DNA of 64,000 nt from Aliidiomarina sanyensis (GTDB lineage Bacteria; Pseudomonadota; Gammaproteobacteria; Enterobacterales; Alteromonadaceae). Below, one piece after another: positions 1 to 9,658 of this stretch. A program made the position numbers and the translations under genes. The notes under the pieces were generated by a model, which made no database searches, was not told the origin of the DNA, and saw only the letters and a list, made by a program, of their open reading frames with translations. Location of the stretch: positions 1 through 64,000 of the forward strand of contig NZ_PIPM01000001.1 in NCBI RefSeq assembly GCF_003987175.1, read 5' to 3'. Every line of letters starts with the position of its first letter. Positions within the stretch are counted from its first letter, which is position 1.

Positions 1-175
1 AGCTGCCGATAACTCATGTTGGAACTCACTTTTTTTGGTCGAAAAGTAAGACTACCACATGTCGGTAGCTGACCTCCTTTCGACCTATCCCATTACATGA
101 GTGTTGCGGTTATTATCTGAATTCAGGGAGAATTTATCGAGATTGGACTAAATTTTAACCTGGAGGTGGAATGTC
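1..175. other. Upstream region of the first gene, no gene seen
   Basis: No coding sequence is supported here. The first nine bases (AGCTGCCGA) can pair with TCGGTAGCT at 62-70, with one G-T pair, so the window may begin inside a structured element or terminator of an unseen upstream gene. The segment 100-175 is AT-rich and presumably holds the promoter of the next gene, but I could not place convincing -35/-10 hexamers. A strong GGAGGTGG ribosome site lies about seven bases before the ATG at 176. Confidence 0.4.
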
Positions 176-754
176 ATGAAAATACTAAAATCAAAATTAA
201 TCCTGACCACCAGCGTCCTTCTTTGCGTGATGTGGTCGAGTAATGTGTCGGCAAACTCTGAGTCCGAACAGCGCCAGATGATACGTGCGTGTCTTGACGC
301 CCTCGAAAACTTGGATGGTGTGAACTTCCAAACTGAACGTCAAGGACTAGAGCTTCATAGAAAAGCCGCAGATCAGGAAATAAAACATCAAAACCTGCGC
401 TCGGTTCAAAACAATCTTAGAATCATGGAACAAAATGCTCGTCAATGTAATGCTTATATGGATCCAGTTGGATGCAATAATCGACTCCAGCAGTTACGGA
501 GCTATGCTTCCTATGTTCAGAATCGAGAAGCCCAATTCAATCGAGAAGTAAGGGAACTCCGCCAATTGTTACGTCAGGTTCAAGAGCTTGAAGCTCGGCA
601 GGAGCCAGCTCATGACCGCATGGACCGTACATGCGGCCCTGCAGAAGCCGCGAGCCTCCCTATTCACCTCTGGCGTCAAGAGGTTCCCCGTTATCATCTC
701 CGTACAACAGCAGCACGAGACTATGCTTCCCGTATGCAAAATCGGGCGTATTAA
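176..754 (+). CDS. Secreted helical protein of unknown function
   Basis: This is a 192-residue protein I do not recognise. Residues 1-26 form a Sec signal peptide: two lysines, a hydrophobic stretch, then S-N-V-S-A-N with likely cleavage after VSA. The mature part is rich in Gln, Arg, Glu and Asn and looks almost wholly alpha-helical, probably coiled-coil between about 55 and 150. Four cysteines (near 39, 92, 100 and 152) could form disulfides in the periplasm. A short motif recurs: R-S-Y-A-S-Y-V-Q-N-R in the middle and R-D-Y-A-S-R-M-Q-N-R at the C terminus, which argues that the last third is read in the correct frame. The start has an excellent GGAGGTGG site. It stands alone, convergent with the ETF dehydrogenase gene, with a shared terminator. 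Confidence 0.7.
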   Translation: MKILKSKLILTTSVLLCVMWSSNVSANSESEQRQMIRACLDALENLDGVNFQTERQGLELHRKAADQEIKHQNLRSVQNNLRIMEQNARQCNAYMDPVGCNNRLQQLRSYASYVQNREAQFNREVRELRQLLRQVQELEARQEPAHDRMDRTCGPAEAASLPIHLWRQEVPRYHLRTTAARDYASRMQNRAY

Positions 755-756
755 AA

Positions 757-788
757 AAATAAGGCCCTTGGAAACGAGGGCCTTATTT
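757..788. terminator. Bidirectional rho-independent terminator
   Basis: A perfect 11-bp stem, AAATAAGGCCC at 757-767 paired with GGGCCTTATTT at 778-788, surrounds a 10-base loop. A-runs on one side and T-runs on the other let it work in both directions. It lies between the two convergent genes ending at 754 and 814. Confidence 0.85.
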
Positions 789-813
789 GAGAAGTTTATT
801 GTGGATCTTTTAG

Positions 814-2478
814 TTACATATTCGGGTAATTTGGACCGCCTGTTCCCTCAGGTGTTACCCAGCGAATATTCTGACTCGGATCTTTAATATCGCACGTTTT
901 GCAGTGGATACAGTTCTGCGCATTGATCTGAAACCGCTTTTCTCCGTCGTCAGTGCTGACCACTTCATAAACTCCGGCAGGGCAGTAACGCTGCGCCGGC
1001 TCATCATATTTCGCGAGGTTTACCGCAATAGGAATGGATGCATCGGACAACTGTAAATGACACGGTTGGTCTTCCTCGTGATTGGTATTGGACAAATACA
1101 CGGAAGAGTTGCGATCGAAGGTAATCACCCCATCAGGTTTCGGATAATCAATGGACTTTGCTTGATCTGCAAGTTCCATTCCTTCATGGTCGGCCCGCTC
1201 ATCTTTAATGGTGAAGGGCAGTTTGCCACCAAACCAGTTTTGATCCAGTGTGTTGTAAGCACCCCCAAGCCACATGCCCCATTTGTGAATGACGGGACCA
1301 AAGTTACGGGACCGATAGAGTTCGTCGTACACCCATGAGCTTTTGAAGCGCTCTGTGTAATCCGTTAACTCGGTATGCGCATGATTTGCGAACAACGCGG
1401 CCGCAATTGATTCGGCAGCCAACATGCCGCTCTTCATCGCGGTGTGATTGCCTTTGATTTTTGCAAAGTTTAAGGTCCCGGCATTACAACCGACCAATAG
1501 AGCGCCAGGCATGGTCATTTTCGGTAAAGAGTAGAAGCCACCTTTCGCGATGGCCCGCGCACCATAGCTTACGCGTTTGCCACCCTTCAGATATTTGAGA
1601 ATTTCTGGGTGTGTTTTATAGCGTTGAAACTCAGCAAATGGATTGAGGTGCGGGTTGGTATAGTTCAGATCAATAATTAAACCAACAAACACCTGCCCAT
1701 TTTCTGCGTGGTAAAGGTATCCTCCACCGGTTCCATTATCATTGACCGGCCAACCTGTGGTGTGGACGACCAAACCGGGTTGATGCTGCTCTGCGGGCAC
1801 GTCCCAGATCTCTTTAAAGCCAATTGCATAGTGCTGCGCCGTGGCGTCTTTATCTAAATCAAATTTTTGGATTAATTCTTTACCGAGATGCCCGCGACAC
1901 CCTTCAGCAAATACGGTGTACTTGGCGCGCAGCTCCATGCCAGGCATATAACTATCTTTTGGCTCGCCTGTTTCGCTAACGCCCATATCACCGGTAATCA
2001 CACCCGCAACGGCGCCATCGTCGCCATAAATTACATGCGCTGCGGCAAACCCAGGAAAAATCTCAACGCCCATAGCTTCTGCTTGCTCCGCTAGCCAGCG
2101 GCATACGTTACCCATACTGACGATATAGTTTCCGTCATTGTGGAACGTCTTGGGCACCATAAAGTTGGGGAGCTTTTTGCCTTTCTCACCGTCACTGAGC
2201 ATATAGATATCATCGCCGGTGACAGGGGTGTTTAACGGTGCCCCGCGCTCTTTCCAATCGGGGAAAAGCTCGTTTAATGCGGTGGGCTCAAAGACCGCAC
2301 CGGAAAGAATATGGGCACCAACTTCTGAGCCTTTTTCAATGACACAGATTTGGAGGTCTTGCTCTTTTTCTTGGGCGAGTTGCGCTAAGCGGCAGGCTGT
2401 TGATAATCCGGCAGGGCCTGCGCCAACGATGAGGACATCAAACTCCATACTTTCGCGTTCCACGGCTTGGTCCGCCAT
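814..2478 (-). CDS. etfD: Electron transfer flavoprotein:ubiquinone oxidoreductase
   Basis: A 554-residue membrane-associated iron-sulfur flavoprotein that passes electrons from reduced ETF to ubiquinone. It is thus the outlet for the acyl-CoA dehydrogenases encoded in this window (isovaleryl-CoA dehydrogenase, the 47,106 gene and the final gene). The N terminus has the FAD dinucleotide motif G-A-G-P-A-G at residues 19-24. The C terminus has the ferredoxin-like 4Fe-4S cysteines in R-Y-C-P-A-G and C-I-H-C-K-T-C-D. Length matches the bacterial family. GAGGAG lies nine bases before the ATG. It lies 36 bp downstream of the GGDEF/EAL gene with no terminator between, so read-through is possible. 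Confidence 0.96.
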   Translation of the reverse strand: MADQAVERESMEFDVLIVGAGPAGLSTACRLAQLAQEKEQDLQICVIEKGSEVGAHILSGAVFEPTALNELFPDWKERGAPLNTPVTGDDIYMLSDGEKGKKLPNFMVPKTFHNDGNYIVSMGNVCRWLAEQAEAMGVEIFPGFAAAHVIYGDDGAVAGVITGDMGVSETGEPKDSYMPGMELRAKYTVFAEGCRGHLGKELIQKFDLDKDATAQHYAIGFKEIWDVPAEQHQPGLVVHTTGWPVNDNGTGGGYLYHAENGQVFVGLIIDLNYTNPHLNPFAEFQRYKTHPEILKYLKGGKRVSYGARAIAKGGFYSLPKMTMPGALLVGCNAGTLNFAKIKGNHTAMKSGMLAAESIAAALFANHAHTELTDYTERFKSSWVYDELYRSRNFGPVIHKWGMWLGGAYNTLDQNWFGGKLPFTIKDERADHEGMELADQAKSIDYPKPDGVITFDRNSSVYLSNTNHEEDQPCHLQLSDASIPIAVNLAKYDEPAQRYCPAGVYEVVSTDDGEKRFQINAQNCIHCKTCDIKDPSQNIRWVTPEGTGGPNYPNM

Positions 2479-2514
2479 AGCAAATACTCCTCAAATCAAT
2501 TCAATTAGTGACAG

Positions 2515-4710
2515 TTAGCTTATTTTAACAGGAATTAGACCGTCTGGCTGCGTTAGCAACTGGGTGATTTCATCGGCGGGGAGCGGGCGGCTGTAATAGA
2601 AGCCTTGGCCAATGGTACAGCCCCGTTCAATTAAGAACTCAGCTTGCTCTTCGGTTTCTACCCCTTCTGCAACAATCCCAATATCGAGGTTGCGTGCCAA
2701 ACTAACAATGGTTTGTGTGATGGTTGCGTCGTCTTTGTCATCGGGTAGGTCTTTGACAAACGACCGATCAATTTTGAGCGCGTTAATTGGAAAATGCTTT
2801 AAATAGGACAAAGAGGAATAACCCACACCGAAATCGTCAATCGCTAGCGTGATCCCATTGTCGCGCATATCGTGCATGAATTGCGTGTGTGAACTGCTGT
2901 TCTCGATAAGCACTTGCTCGGTTAATTCAAGCTCAAGAAACGCAGTGGGAATACCCGCACTGCGAATTGCATATAAGATTTGTTCGGTGAGATCAGGAAG
3001 CTGGAAGAGTCGGCCGGAAATATTCACCGACATACGCAAATCCGTGAAGCCAAGATCGCGCCAGCGCGCAAGCTGGCGACACGCTGTCTGTAATACAAAT
3101 TCGGAGATTGGGATAATTAACCCGGAATCTTCTGCGATCGGAATAAATCGGTCTGGCCCAATCATGCTCCCATCGTCCTCAATCCAACGAACGAGCGCTT
3201 CGACCCCAATAATTTTGCGAGTCGTCATATCCACTTGCGGTTGGTAGAACACGGTTAACTTGTTTTGCTCGATGGCATAGCGCAGCTTCTTCGATAAATC
3301 GAGACGTTCAGAGAGCTCATCATGGAGTTCTTGGCTATACACATGCCAAATGTTTCGGCCTTTGTCTTTCGCACGGTAGAGTGCCGTGTCCGCGTGACGC
3401 ATCATTTCCTCGGCGTCTTCCTCACCCGTTTGGGTCAGTGCAATTCCAATACTGCCGGTAATGAAAATTTCGTATCCTTCGACATTAAATGGGGTATCGA
3501 GGATATGAATCACTTCATCAGCTAATTGCTCGAGCTCGCTTTGTTCATGGACATCACCCACAAGAATGGCAAATTCATCGCCTCCCAAGCGTGCGAGCAA
3601 GGAACGCCCGGTCTGGATTTCAGATAGGCGGCTTGCAGCTTGTTTTAAGAGCGCGTCGCCGATGTTGTGACCAAGCGTGTCATTGACTTCTTTAAAGTGG
3701 TCTAAATCAATCAGAAGTACGCCAATGAGTTCACGTTGTTCGCGTAAACGAAGGAGTTCACTTTTGAGGTGTGCGATAACTGCATTTCGATTCGCAAGGC
3801 CGGTGAGTGGATCATGCTCCGCGAGATAGGCTACGCGCTGTTCAACTTTCTCGCGCTCTTCAATTTCATCGTAGAGTTCTCGGTTGGCTTCCTGCAACAT
3901 GCGTTCGCGAACCCGACTGACGCCTAAAAGATAGAGAACAAATGAGATCAAGGCAGTGACTAACAGGCCGGCTATCAGGATGAGGAGTGGTAATTTACTG
4001 CGCATCTCTTGGAGCCGAGCGGGTGTCGGCCATAGCTCGAGGTACCAAGTTTCACCAAACAATTGAAAGACGCGCCCGACAGACCAGGCCTCGCGTAATA
4101 TGTCATTGCGCCCATGGTTAAATAGGATTTCTTCATCAGACTGCCGGACAACTTGGAACTGCGTGCCTTCGACAATGTGCCGCCCCGTAATCAGATGAAG
4201 GAGGCGGTTGGTATCGAGGAGTCCGGCGTAATACCCTTGAGGCTCTCGTTCGCGCTGGGGGACCACGAGCAGAAGATCCGCGGGATGGTCGCTCAGCCCG
4301 TCTGCCGCAATTAAATAGCGCACACCATGGTTAAATTTATGCAACCAATACCGCGCCTCGTCTGGAAGCGCGACAGGATGTTCTGTTCCTGCGGGATAGA
4401 CACTCCTAATCTGTCCATCTGTATCCAGCCAATAAAGGTGTCTAAATTGGCGGTAGTAGGACGTGATGGTTTCGCCTTCGTCCACCCAGCTTGGGCCGTT
4501 TACGCCTTGGCGACTAATCCACGTGAATCCAAACATATGGGATTGGAGTTCTCGTCGAATTTCAAATTGGAGAGCGTAGAGCTCGGCGTCGAGTTGATCG
4601 CGAATGGTGTGGTTGTCTGCAAACCGTAGCGAAAAGGTCAGGACAAGCGTCAAAACGACGCCTGTGAGGCCTGCTATGATAGCTTCCCGATGTCTTCTCA
4701 GTTTGCGCAT
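2515..4710 (-). CDS. Membrane GGDEF-EAL cyclic-di-GMP turnover protein
   Basis: A 731-residue inner-membrane signalling protein. TM helix 1 (about 11-30) and TM helix 2 (about 240-265) flank a periplasmic sensor region of about 200 residues. A short coiled segment leads to a GGDEF domain with intact G-G-D-E-F near residue 377 and D-L-D-H-F-K-E-V-N-D upstream. No RxxD inhibitory site is seen at the expected spacing. The EAL domain follows, with E-A-L-V-R near residue 503 and the catalytic residues of active phosphodiesterases: S-V-N, E-L-T-E, D-D-F-G, K-I-D, A-E-G-V-E and Q-G-F. By motif, both activities look possible; the net direction cannot be read from sequence. It could be co-transcribed with etfD. 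Confidence 0.9.
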   Translation of the reverse strand: MRKLRRHREAIIAGLTGVVLTLVLTFSLRFADNHTIRDQLDAELYALQFEIRRELQSHMFGFTWISRQGVNGPSWVDEGETITSYYRQFRHLYWLDTDGQIRSVYPAGTEHPVALPDEARYWLHKFNHGVRYLIAADGLSDHPADLLLVVPQREREPQGYYAGLLDTNRLLHLITGRHIVEGTQFQVVRQSDEEILFNHGRNDILREAWSVGRVFQLFGETWYLELWPTPARLQEMRSKLPLLILIAGLLVTALISFVLYLLGVSRVRERMLQEANRELYDEIEEREKVEQRVAYLAEHDPLTGLANRNAVIAHLKSELLRLREQRELIGVLLIDLDHFKEVNDTLGHNIGDALLKQAASRLSEIQTGRSLLARLGGDEFAILVGDVHEQSELEQLADEVIHILDTPFNVEGYEIFITGSIGIALTQTGEEDAEEMMRHADTALYRAKDKGRNIWHVYSQELHDELSERLDLSKKLRYAIEQNKLTVFYQPQVDMTTRKIIGVEALVRWIEDDGSMIGPDRFIPIAEDSGLIIPISEFVLQTACRQLARWRDLGFTDLRMSVNISGRLFQLPDLTEQILYAIRSAGIPTAFLELELTEQVLIENSSSHTQFMHDMRDNGITLAIDDFGVGYSSLSYLKHFPINALKIDRSFVKDLPDDKDDATITQTIVSLARNLDIGIVAEGVETEEQAEFLIERGCTIGQGFYYSRPLPADEITQLLTQPDGLIPVKIS

Positions 4711-4764
4711 CTATCGATGTTCTTTATTATTGTAGGATGAAGCGGCGTCTCATCATTACGTAAA

Positions 4765-4791
4765 CAGAGCAAGAACGCAATTCTTGCTCTG
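4765..4791 (-). terminator. Terminator of the liu operon
   Basis: A perfect 11-bp inverted repeat, CAGAGCAAGAA and its complement, has a five-base loop. It begins five bases beyond the stop codon of the last operon gene. The following T-run on the minus strand is short (TTTACG), so termination may be incomplete. Confidence 0.7.
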
Positions 4792-4796
4792 ATATA

Positions 4797-6743
4797 TCAG
4801 CTCAATTCCGGTCGATTTCTAAAAAACTCGAGCGCTTCAGGGTTGGCCAAAGCGTCGGTATTCTTCACGATCTCACCGTGAACTACCTGACGAACTGCGA
4901 GCTCGACGATTTTGCCACTAATGGTTCTCGGTATATCGGCCACTTGCAAAATAACTGAAGGGACATGTCGAGGTGTTGCATTGGCTCGGATGGTCTTCTT
5001 GATTGTTTCCCGCAGCGCGTCATCGAGCGTCAGGCCGTCTCTGAGTTTGACAAATAAAACAATGCGTTCGTCATCCTCCCAGCGTTGGCCAATAGCAATG
5101 CTCTCAAGCACCGCATCGATTTTCTCAACTTGCCGATAGATTTCTGCTGTTCCGATGCGAACCCCACCAGGATTAAGGACTGCATCGGAGCGGCCGTAAA
5201 TGATCACCCCTTGCTCTGGGGTTAACTCCGCATAATCACCGTGTGCCCATCTATTTTCAAAGCGCTCAAAGTAGGCTGCACGGTATTTGCTGCCATCTGC
5301 ATCGTTCCAAAAACCAATGGGCATACAGGGAAAGCTTTGTTCACAGACTAATTCGCCTTTTTCCCCTTGGACTGGCTGGCCCATATCGTTATAGACGCTG
5401 ACGGCTAAACCGAGGCCCCGACACTGAAGTTGCCCTCGATACACGGGTAAGATGGGGTTCCCAAGGGCAAAGCAAGAGATAATATCGGTGCCTCCTGAAA
5501 TAGAGCTCAAACAAAGATCGGCTTTGATATCACGGTAGACATAATCAAAGCTTTCTGGCGCCAATACGGACCCTGTGGTCAACACCGCTCGGAGCGACGT
5601 GAGCTGATGGGTTTGGGCTGGCTTCGCGCCGGCTTTTTCCAACGCAGCTAAATATTTGGCACTGGTCCCAAAGACGGTAATCCCTTCGCGGTCAATAAGA
5701 TCTGGCATAGCGTTCGGTGACGGATAGAAGGGAGAACCGTCGAACAAGGCAAGCCGCGCTCCTAAAGCGAGGCCAGAAACCAACCAATTCCACATCATCC
5801 AGCCACAGGTTGTGAAATAGAATAGGGTATCTTCGCGGCGCAGATCCGTATGCAGAGCATGCTCTTTTAGATGTTGCAGTAGGGTTCCACCGATCCCATG
5901 CACGATACACTTAGGTACTCCGGTCGTGCCTGAGCTGAACATAATGTAGAGTGGGTCGTTGAATTTGCGCGGTACAAAGTCAATTTCAGTGGCGTCGCGG
6001 TCGAGGAAATCGGCCCATGCAACTGAATTTGAAGGTTTTCGTTGGGTGCTCGCGAATGGAATAGTCACCAGCGTTTCGACGCTGGTCAAATGGGTATGGA
6101 TGGACTCTACTTTGTTCGTGACATCAATGGTTTTGCCGTTATAAAAGTAGCCATCGACCACAAATAGAACCTTGGGTTCTACTTGACCAAATCGGTCAAG
6201 CACACCTTGTTCACCAAAGTCAGGAGAGCAACTCGACCAGACTGCACCCAGACTTGTAGTCGCTAGCATCGCAACCAGTGTCTCGATGCAATTGGGGAGC
6301 ATGCCGGCAACGCGATCACCCGCTTGCACACCATTTTTTTTCAGTGCGGCAGCGAGTTGCGCCGTGCGCACGTAGAGTTCCTGATAGGTTATTTCCTCGC
6401 GCGTACCATGCTCGTTGGTGAATACAACGGCAGGGCGATCGTCACGAAAGCGCAGCAAATTTTCGGCGAAATTTAAGGTTGCATCAGGGAAAAATTGTGC
6501 TCCGGGCATTTTTTCGCCGTTGGACAGAACGATTTCACCTTTTTCACCTTGAACATCAAAATAATCCCATAGGATCGACCAGAACGACGCGCGTTGTTCG
6601 ACGGACCACTGGTAGAAGGCATGATAGTCGCCATTGAAATGCACCCCTTCAAGGCCTTCTACATGGCGCATAAAATGCGTCATCTGGCTGTTTTCAATAT
6701 GTGCCTTTGAAGGTTCCCACAGTTTTTTTGCCGAACTCGTCAT
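4797..6743 (-). CDS. aacS: Acetoacetyl-CoA synthetase
   Basis: A 648-residue ANL-superfamily enzyme that activates acetoacetate with ATP and CoA. As the last gene of the liu operon it recovers the acetoacetate released by HMG-CoA lyase; the thiolase at 13,973 can then split the product. The P-loop-like motif S-S-G-T-T-G-V-P-K-C-I-V-H-G lies near residue 268, and Y-G-R-S-D-A-V-L-N-P-G-G-V-R-I-G is the hinge motif typical of this enzyme. The reading frame stays open upstream to 7001, but that extension lies inside liuE. The ATG at 6743 (M-T-S-S-A-K-K-L-W) follows a CGAGAG ribosome site, gives the family length and sits 20 bp after liuE. Confidence 0.95.
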   Translation of the reverse strand: MTSSAKKLWEPSKAHIENSQMTHFMRHVEGLEGVHFNGDYHAFYQWSVEQRASFWSILWDYFDVQGEKGEIVLSNGEKMPGAQFFPDATLNFAENLLRFRDDRPAVVFTNEHGTREEITYQELYVRTAQLAAALKKNGVQAGDRVAGMLPNCIETLVAMLATTSLGAVWSSCSPDFGEQGVLDRFGQVEPKVLFVVDGYFYNGKTIDVTNKVESIHTHLTSVETLVTIPFASTQRKPSNSVAWADFLDRDATEIDFVPRKFNDPLYIMFSSGTTGVPKCIVHGIGGTLLQHLKEHALHTDLRREDTLFYFTTCGWMMWNWLVSGLALGARLALFDGSPFYPSPNAMPDLIDREGITVFGTSAKYLAALEKAGAKPAQTHQLTSLRAVLTTGSVLAPESFDYVYRDIKADLCLSSISGGTDIISCFALGNPILPVYRGQLQCRGLGLAVSVYNDMGQPVQGEKGELVCEQSFPCMPIGFWNDADGSKYRAAYFERFENRWAHGDYAELTPEQGVIIYGRSDAVLNPGGVRIGTAEIYRQVEKIDAVLESIAIGQRWEDDERIVLFVKLRDGLTLDDALRETIKKTIRANATPRHVPSVILQVADIPRTISGKIVELAVRQVVHGEIVKNTDALANPEALEFFRNRPELS

Positions 6744-6763
6744 ATTTACTCTCGTAGATTTTT

Positions 6764-7660
6764 TTAGTGTGAACCGCGTGCAATGCTGACTTGTGACCGA
6801 GGTGTCGTGTTCAATTCGCGAGTAATTGCATAGCCCGCGCGAATCACTCGTTCTAGATCGATCCCAGTCTCGATCCCCATCCCTTGGAGCATATACAGAA
6901 CATCCTCGGTGGCGACGTTTCCGCTCGCACCTTGTGCATAAGGACAACCACCGAGACCGGCCACAGCGCTGTCGATGACACGCACGCCGAGGGGTAAGCA
7001 TGCCGCTAAATTAGCTAAAGCCTGACCATAGGTGTTGTGAAAGTGCAGGGCAAGTTGGTCCATCGGAACCACATCAGCCACTGCGGACAGCATCCGTTGC
7101 GCATGCAGAGGGGTTCCCACACCAATTGTATCGCCCAACGAAATTTCGTAGCACCCCATATCGTGTAGCGCTTGCGCGACCCGAACGACCTCAGACACAG
7201 GAACTTCGCCTTGGTAAGGACAGCCTAAAACACAAGAGACATATCCTCGGACCGGTATGCCTTTCGCTTGTGCGGCTTCAAGAACAGGTGCAAAGCGTTC
7301 AAGTGATTCGGCAATCGAACAGTTGATGTTCTTTTGACTGAATGCTTCAGAGGCAGCACCGAAAATTGCAACTTCATCTGCCCCTGCGGCCATCGCAAGC
7401 TCAAAACCTTTTAAGTTCGGCGTCAGGGCTGTGTAGCGAATCCCCGGTGTGCGGGTAATACCACGCAAGACTTCACCGCTATCCGCCATCTGCGGCACCC
7501 ATTTTGGACTGACAAAGCTGCCTGCCTCAATTGTGCGATACCCTGCTTCACTGAGTGCATTAATCAGCGCAATCTTCGCGTGGGTTGGAACCGCTGCTTC
7601 ATTCTGTAATCCGTCGCGCGGACCGACTTCAACGATTCTGACATCCTTTGGTAGAGCCAT
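6764..7660 (-). CDS. liuE: Hydroxymethylglutaryl-CoA lyase
   Basis: A 298-residue TIM-barrel lyase that cleaves HMG-CoA to acetyl-CoA and acetoacetate, the last specific step of leucine degradation. The N terminus has [11 protein letters not shown] (divalent-metal and substrate residues). The flexible-loop motif G-L-G-G-C-P-Y-A near residue 238 carries the catalytic cysteine. H-F-H-N-T-Y-G supplies metal-ligand histidines. It follows liuD after 24 bp and precedes the acetoacetyl-CoA synthetase by 20 bp. Also called mvaB in other genomes. Confidence 0.97.
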   Translation of the reverse strand: MALPKDVRIVEVGPRDGLQNEAAVPTHAKIALINALSEAGYRTIEAGSFVSPKWVPQMADSGEVLRGITRTPGIRYTALTPNLKGFELAMAAGADEVAIFGAASEAFSQKNINCSIAESLERFAPVLEAAQAKGIPVRGYVSCVLGCPYQGEVPVSEVVRVAQALHDMGCYEISLGDTIGVGTPLHAQRMLSAVADVVPMDQLALHFHNTYGQALANLAACLPLGVRVIDSAVAGLGGCPYAQGASGNVATEDVLYMLQGMGIETGIDLERVIRAGYAITRELNTTPRSQVSIARGSH

Positions 7661-7684
7661 AGCTTATCCTCCGACTCAGCGGTT

Positions 7685-9658
7685 CTATTCGTCCGATGAC
7701 AGGCTGAGAAGTTCCGCGCCGTCCGATACGAGGTCACCTGCCGCGAAGTATACGTGTTCAACCGTGCCGGCAAATGGTGCCCGAATGGTGTACTCCATCT
7801 TCATCGCTTCCATAATGACTAACGCCTGCCCTTCGGTGACCGTATCACCCGCACCAACATGCACCGCAACGATTGTACCGTTCATGGGAGCAGTCAGTGA
7901 GCCGGCCTCCTCTTCATGGATGAGCGCTTCCACCGCATCATGTTTGATCGCATCAAAGCGTCCATAGTCAGTGAATAGTGTCCACTGAGCGTCCACGCAG
8001 GCGACGTCGACGCGCATTCGCTTGCCGTTCAAAGTAATTGCGTGATCATCGGCCCACGTGACTTCAATTTCCTCTTGGCGCCAATAGAACGTATTCCGAT
8101 GCTGCGTAAAATCAATCGAAATAATGTCGTCGTGCCCCGGAATCCGGAACTCGACATGTTGGCGCGCTTCCGCGTTCATCCGGAACCCATCGGCAAAGCC
8201 CCACGGGTTGGAAGAGATGTTCTGGTGCGAACGGATCCAGGCGCACGCGAGAACAAATAGCGCTTCATTTTGCGGTAAAGCCGGCGTTTTTTGCAGAAGC
8301 GTGTCGCCAAATTGCTCAATAAACCGAGTGGTCACTCGACCGGCACGGAATGCTTCATGATCAGCAATCCGATATAAATAATCCGTATTCGTTGTGACAC
8401 CAGCGATGCGGGTGTCGCGCAACGCATTGCGGAGTCTACGGAGCGCTGAATCGCGGTCTTCGTCCCAGACGATGAGCTTGGCGATCATGGGATCATAGAA
8501 CGCGGTCACTTCGTCCCCTTCGATAATTCCGCTATCCCAACGGGAGTAGGGTGAATTTTCTGGGTGGCGTAAGAAGCTGACCGTGCCCGTGCTCGGCATA
8601 AAATTCTCATCTGCATTCTCTGCGTAGATCCGAGCTTCAAATGCATGACCGTCAAGCTCAATATCGTCTTGCTCAAGGGGTAAGACATCACCCGCAGCGA
8701 CGCGAATTTGCCAGTCCACTAGATCAATGCCGGTAATCATCTCAGTCACTGGATGTTCGACCTGCAGGCGCGTGTTCATTTCCATGAAATAGAAATCTTC
8801 ATTTTCATCGAAGAGAAACTCAACGGTTCCGGCACCCACATAATCAATGGCTTGTGCTGCACGAACTGCCGCTTCACCCATGGCTTTTCGCAGTTCTGGA
8901 GTAAAGCCGGGGGCTGGCGCCTCTTCAATGACTTTTTGATGACGACGTTGCACGGAGCAATCACGCTCCGCAAGGTACAATGCGTTGCCATGCTGATCAC
9001 AGAATACTTGAATCTCCACGTGACGTGGTTGTGTGATGAATTTTTCGACCAACATTTTATCGTTACCGAAAGACGCTTTCGCCTCACGCCGTGCTGAGGC
9101 GAGCGCTTCGTTAAATTCATGCGCAGCATTCACGATCCGCATGCCTTTTCCACCACCGCCGTAGGCCGCTTTCAAAAGCACTGGATAACCGATTTTCTCG
9201 GCTTCTTGCGCCAGAAGGTCGTCCGATTGGTCGTCTCCATGGTAGCCCGGTACTAGGGGCACACCGGCTTCCTGCATGATTTTCTTTGCTGCACTCTTTG
9301 AGCCCATCGCGGCAATCGCTGACACCGGTGGACCGATAAAAATGAGGCCGGCTTCGGCCAGTTGTTCTGCAAAGGTTTCGTTTTCGGAGAGAAATCCATA
9401 GCCAGGATGAATGGCTTGAGCGCCGGTTGCTTGCGCCGCAGCGATAATACGATCCGCCCGTAAATAGGATTCGCTGCTAGCGCTTTGCCCAATGTGAATG
9501 GCTTCGTCAGCTTGCAGAACGTGCTGCGCGTGACGGTCTGCGTCCGAATAAACTGCAACGGTCTTGATACCCATTTCGCGAGCCGTGCGAATGATTCGGC
9601 AGGCGATTTCACCGCGATTCGCGATCAGAATTTTATCGATAGGGGTCACAGTGGTCAT
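7685..9658 (-). CDS. liuD: Methylcrotonyl-CoA carboxylase, biotin-bearing alpha subunit
   Basis: A 657-residue protein with an N-terminal biotin carboxylase (I-A-N-R-G-E-I-A-C-R start; ATP-grasp loop with Y-G-G-G-G-K-G-M-R; Q-V-E-H-P-V-T-E) and a C-terminal biotinyl domain. The biotin lysine is in E-A-M-K-M-E near residue 620. With LiuB it carboxylates 3-methylcrotonyl-CoA. I place the start at 9658 (M-T-T-V-T-P-I-D-K): its ATG overlaps the liuC stop as ATGA, a classic translational-coupling arrangement. The possible start 11 codons upstream lies inside liuC. The biotin-domain spacing fits MCC better than propionyl-CoA carboxylase, and the operon context agrees. Confidence 0.96.
   Translation of the reverse strand: MTTVTPIDKILIANRGEIACRIIRTAREMGIKTVAVYSDADRHAQHVLQADEAIHIGQSASSESYLRADRIIAAAQATGAQAIHPGYGFLSENETFAEQLAEAGLIFIGPPVSAIAAMGSKSAAKKIMQEAGVPLVPGYHGDDQSDDLLAQEAEKIGYPVLLKAAYGGGGKGMRIVNAAHEFNEALASARREAKASFGNDKMLVEKFITQPRHVEIQVFCDQHGNALYLAERDCSVQRRHQKVIEEAPAPGFTPELRKAMGEAAVRAAQAIDYVGAGTVEFLFDENEDFYFMEMNTRLQVEHPVTEMITGIDLVDWQIRVAAGDVLPLEQDDIELDGHAFEARIYAENADENFMPSTGTVSFLRHPENSPYSRWDSGIIEGDEVTAFYDPMIAKLIVWDEDRDSALRRLRNALRDTRIAGVTTNTDYLYRIADHEAFRAGRVTTRFIEQFGDTLLQKTPALPQNEALFVLACAWIRSHQNISSNPWGFADGFRMNAEARQHVEFRIPGHDDIISIDFTQHRNTFYWRQEEIEVTWADDHAITLNGKRMRVDVACVDAQWTLFTDYGRFDAIKHDAVEALIHEEEAGSLTAPMNGTIVAVHVGAGDTVTEGQALVIMEAMKMEYTIRAPFAGTVEHVYFAAGDLVSDGAELLSLSSDE

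Noticed and set aside
588-887. 99-codon plus-strand frame overlapping the first gene and etfD
   Set aside because: It crosses a strong terminator and the end of etfD, and the first gene's own frame shows an internal repeat motif supporting that frame instead.
6744-7001. N-terminal extension of the acetoacetyl-CoA synthetase frame
   Set aside because: It lies wholly inside the HMG-CoA lyase gene or its spacer, has a low-complexity Arg-rich translation and lacks a ribosome site; the ATG at 6743 fits the family.
7449-7967. 172-codon frame on the plus strand opposite liuE and liuD
   Set aside because: It is antisense to two certain genes, with no ribosome site and no recognisable motif; it reflects codon bias of the real genes.
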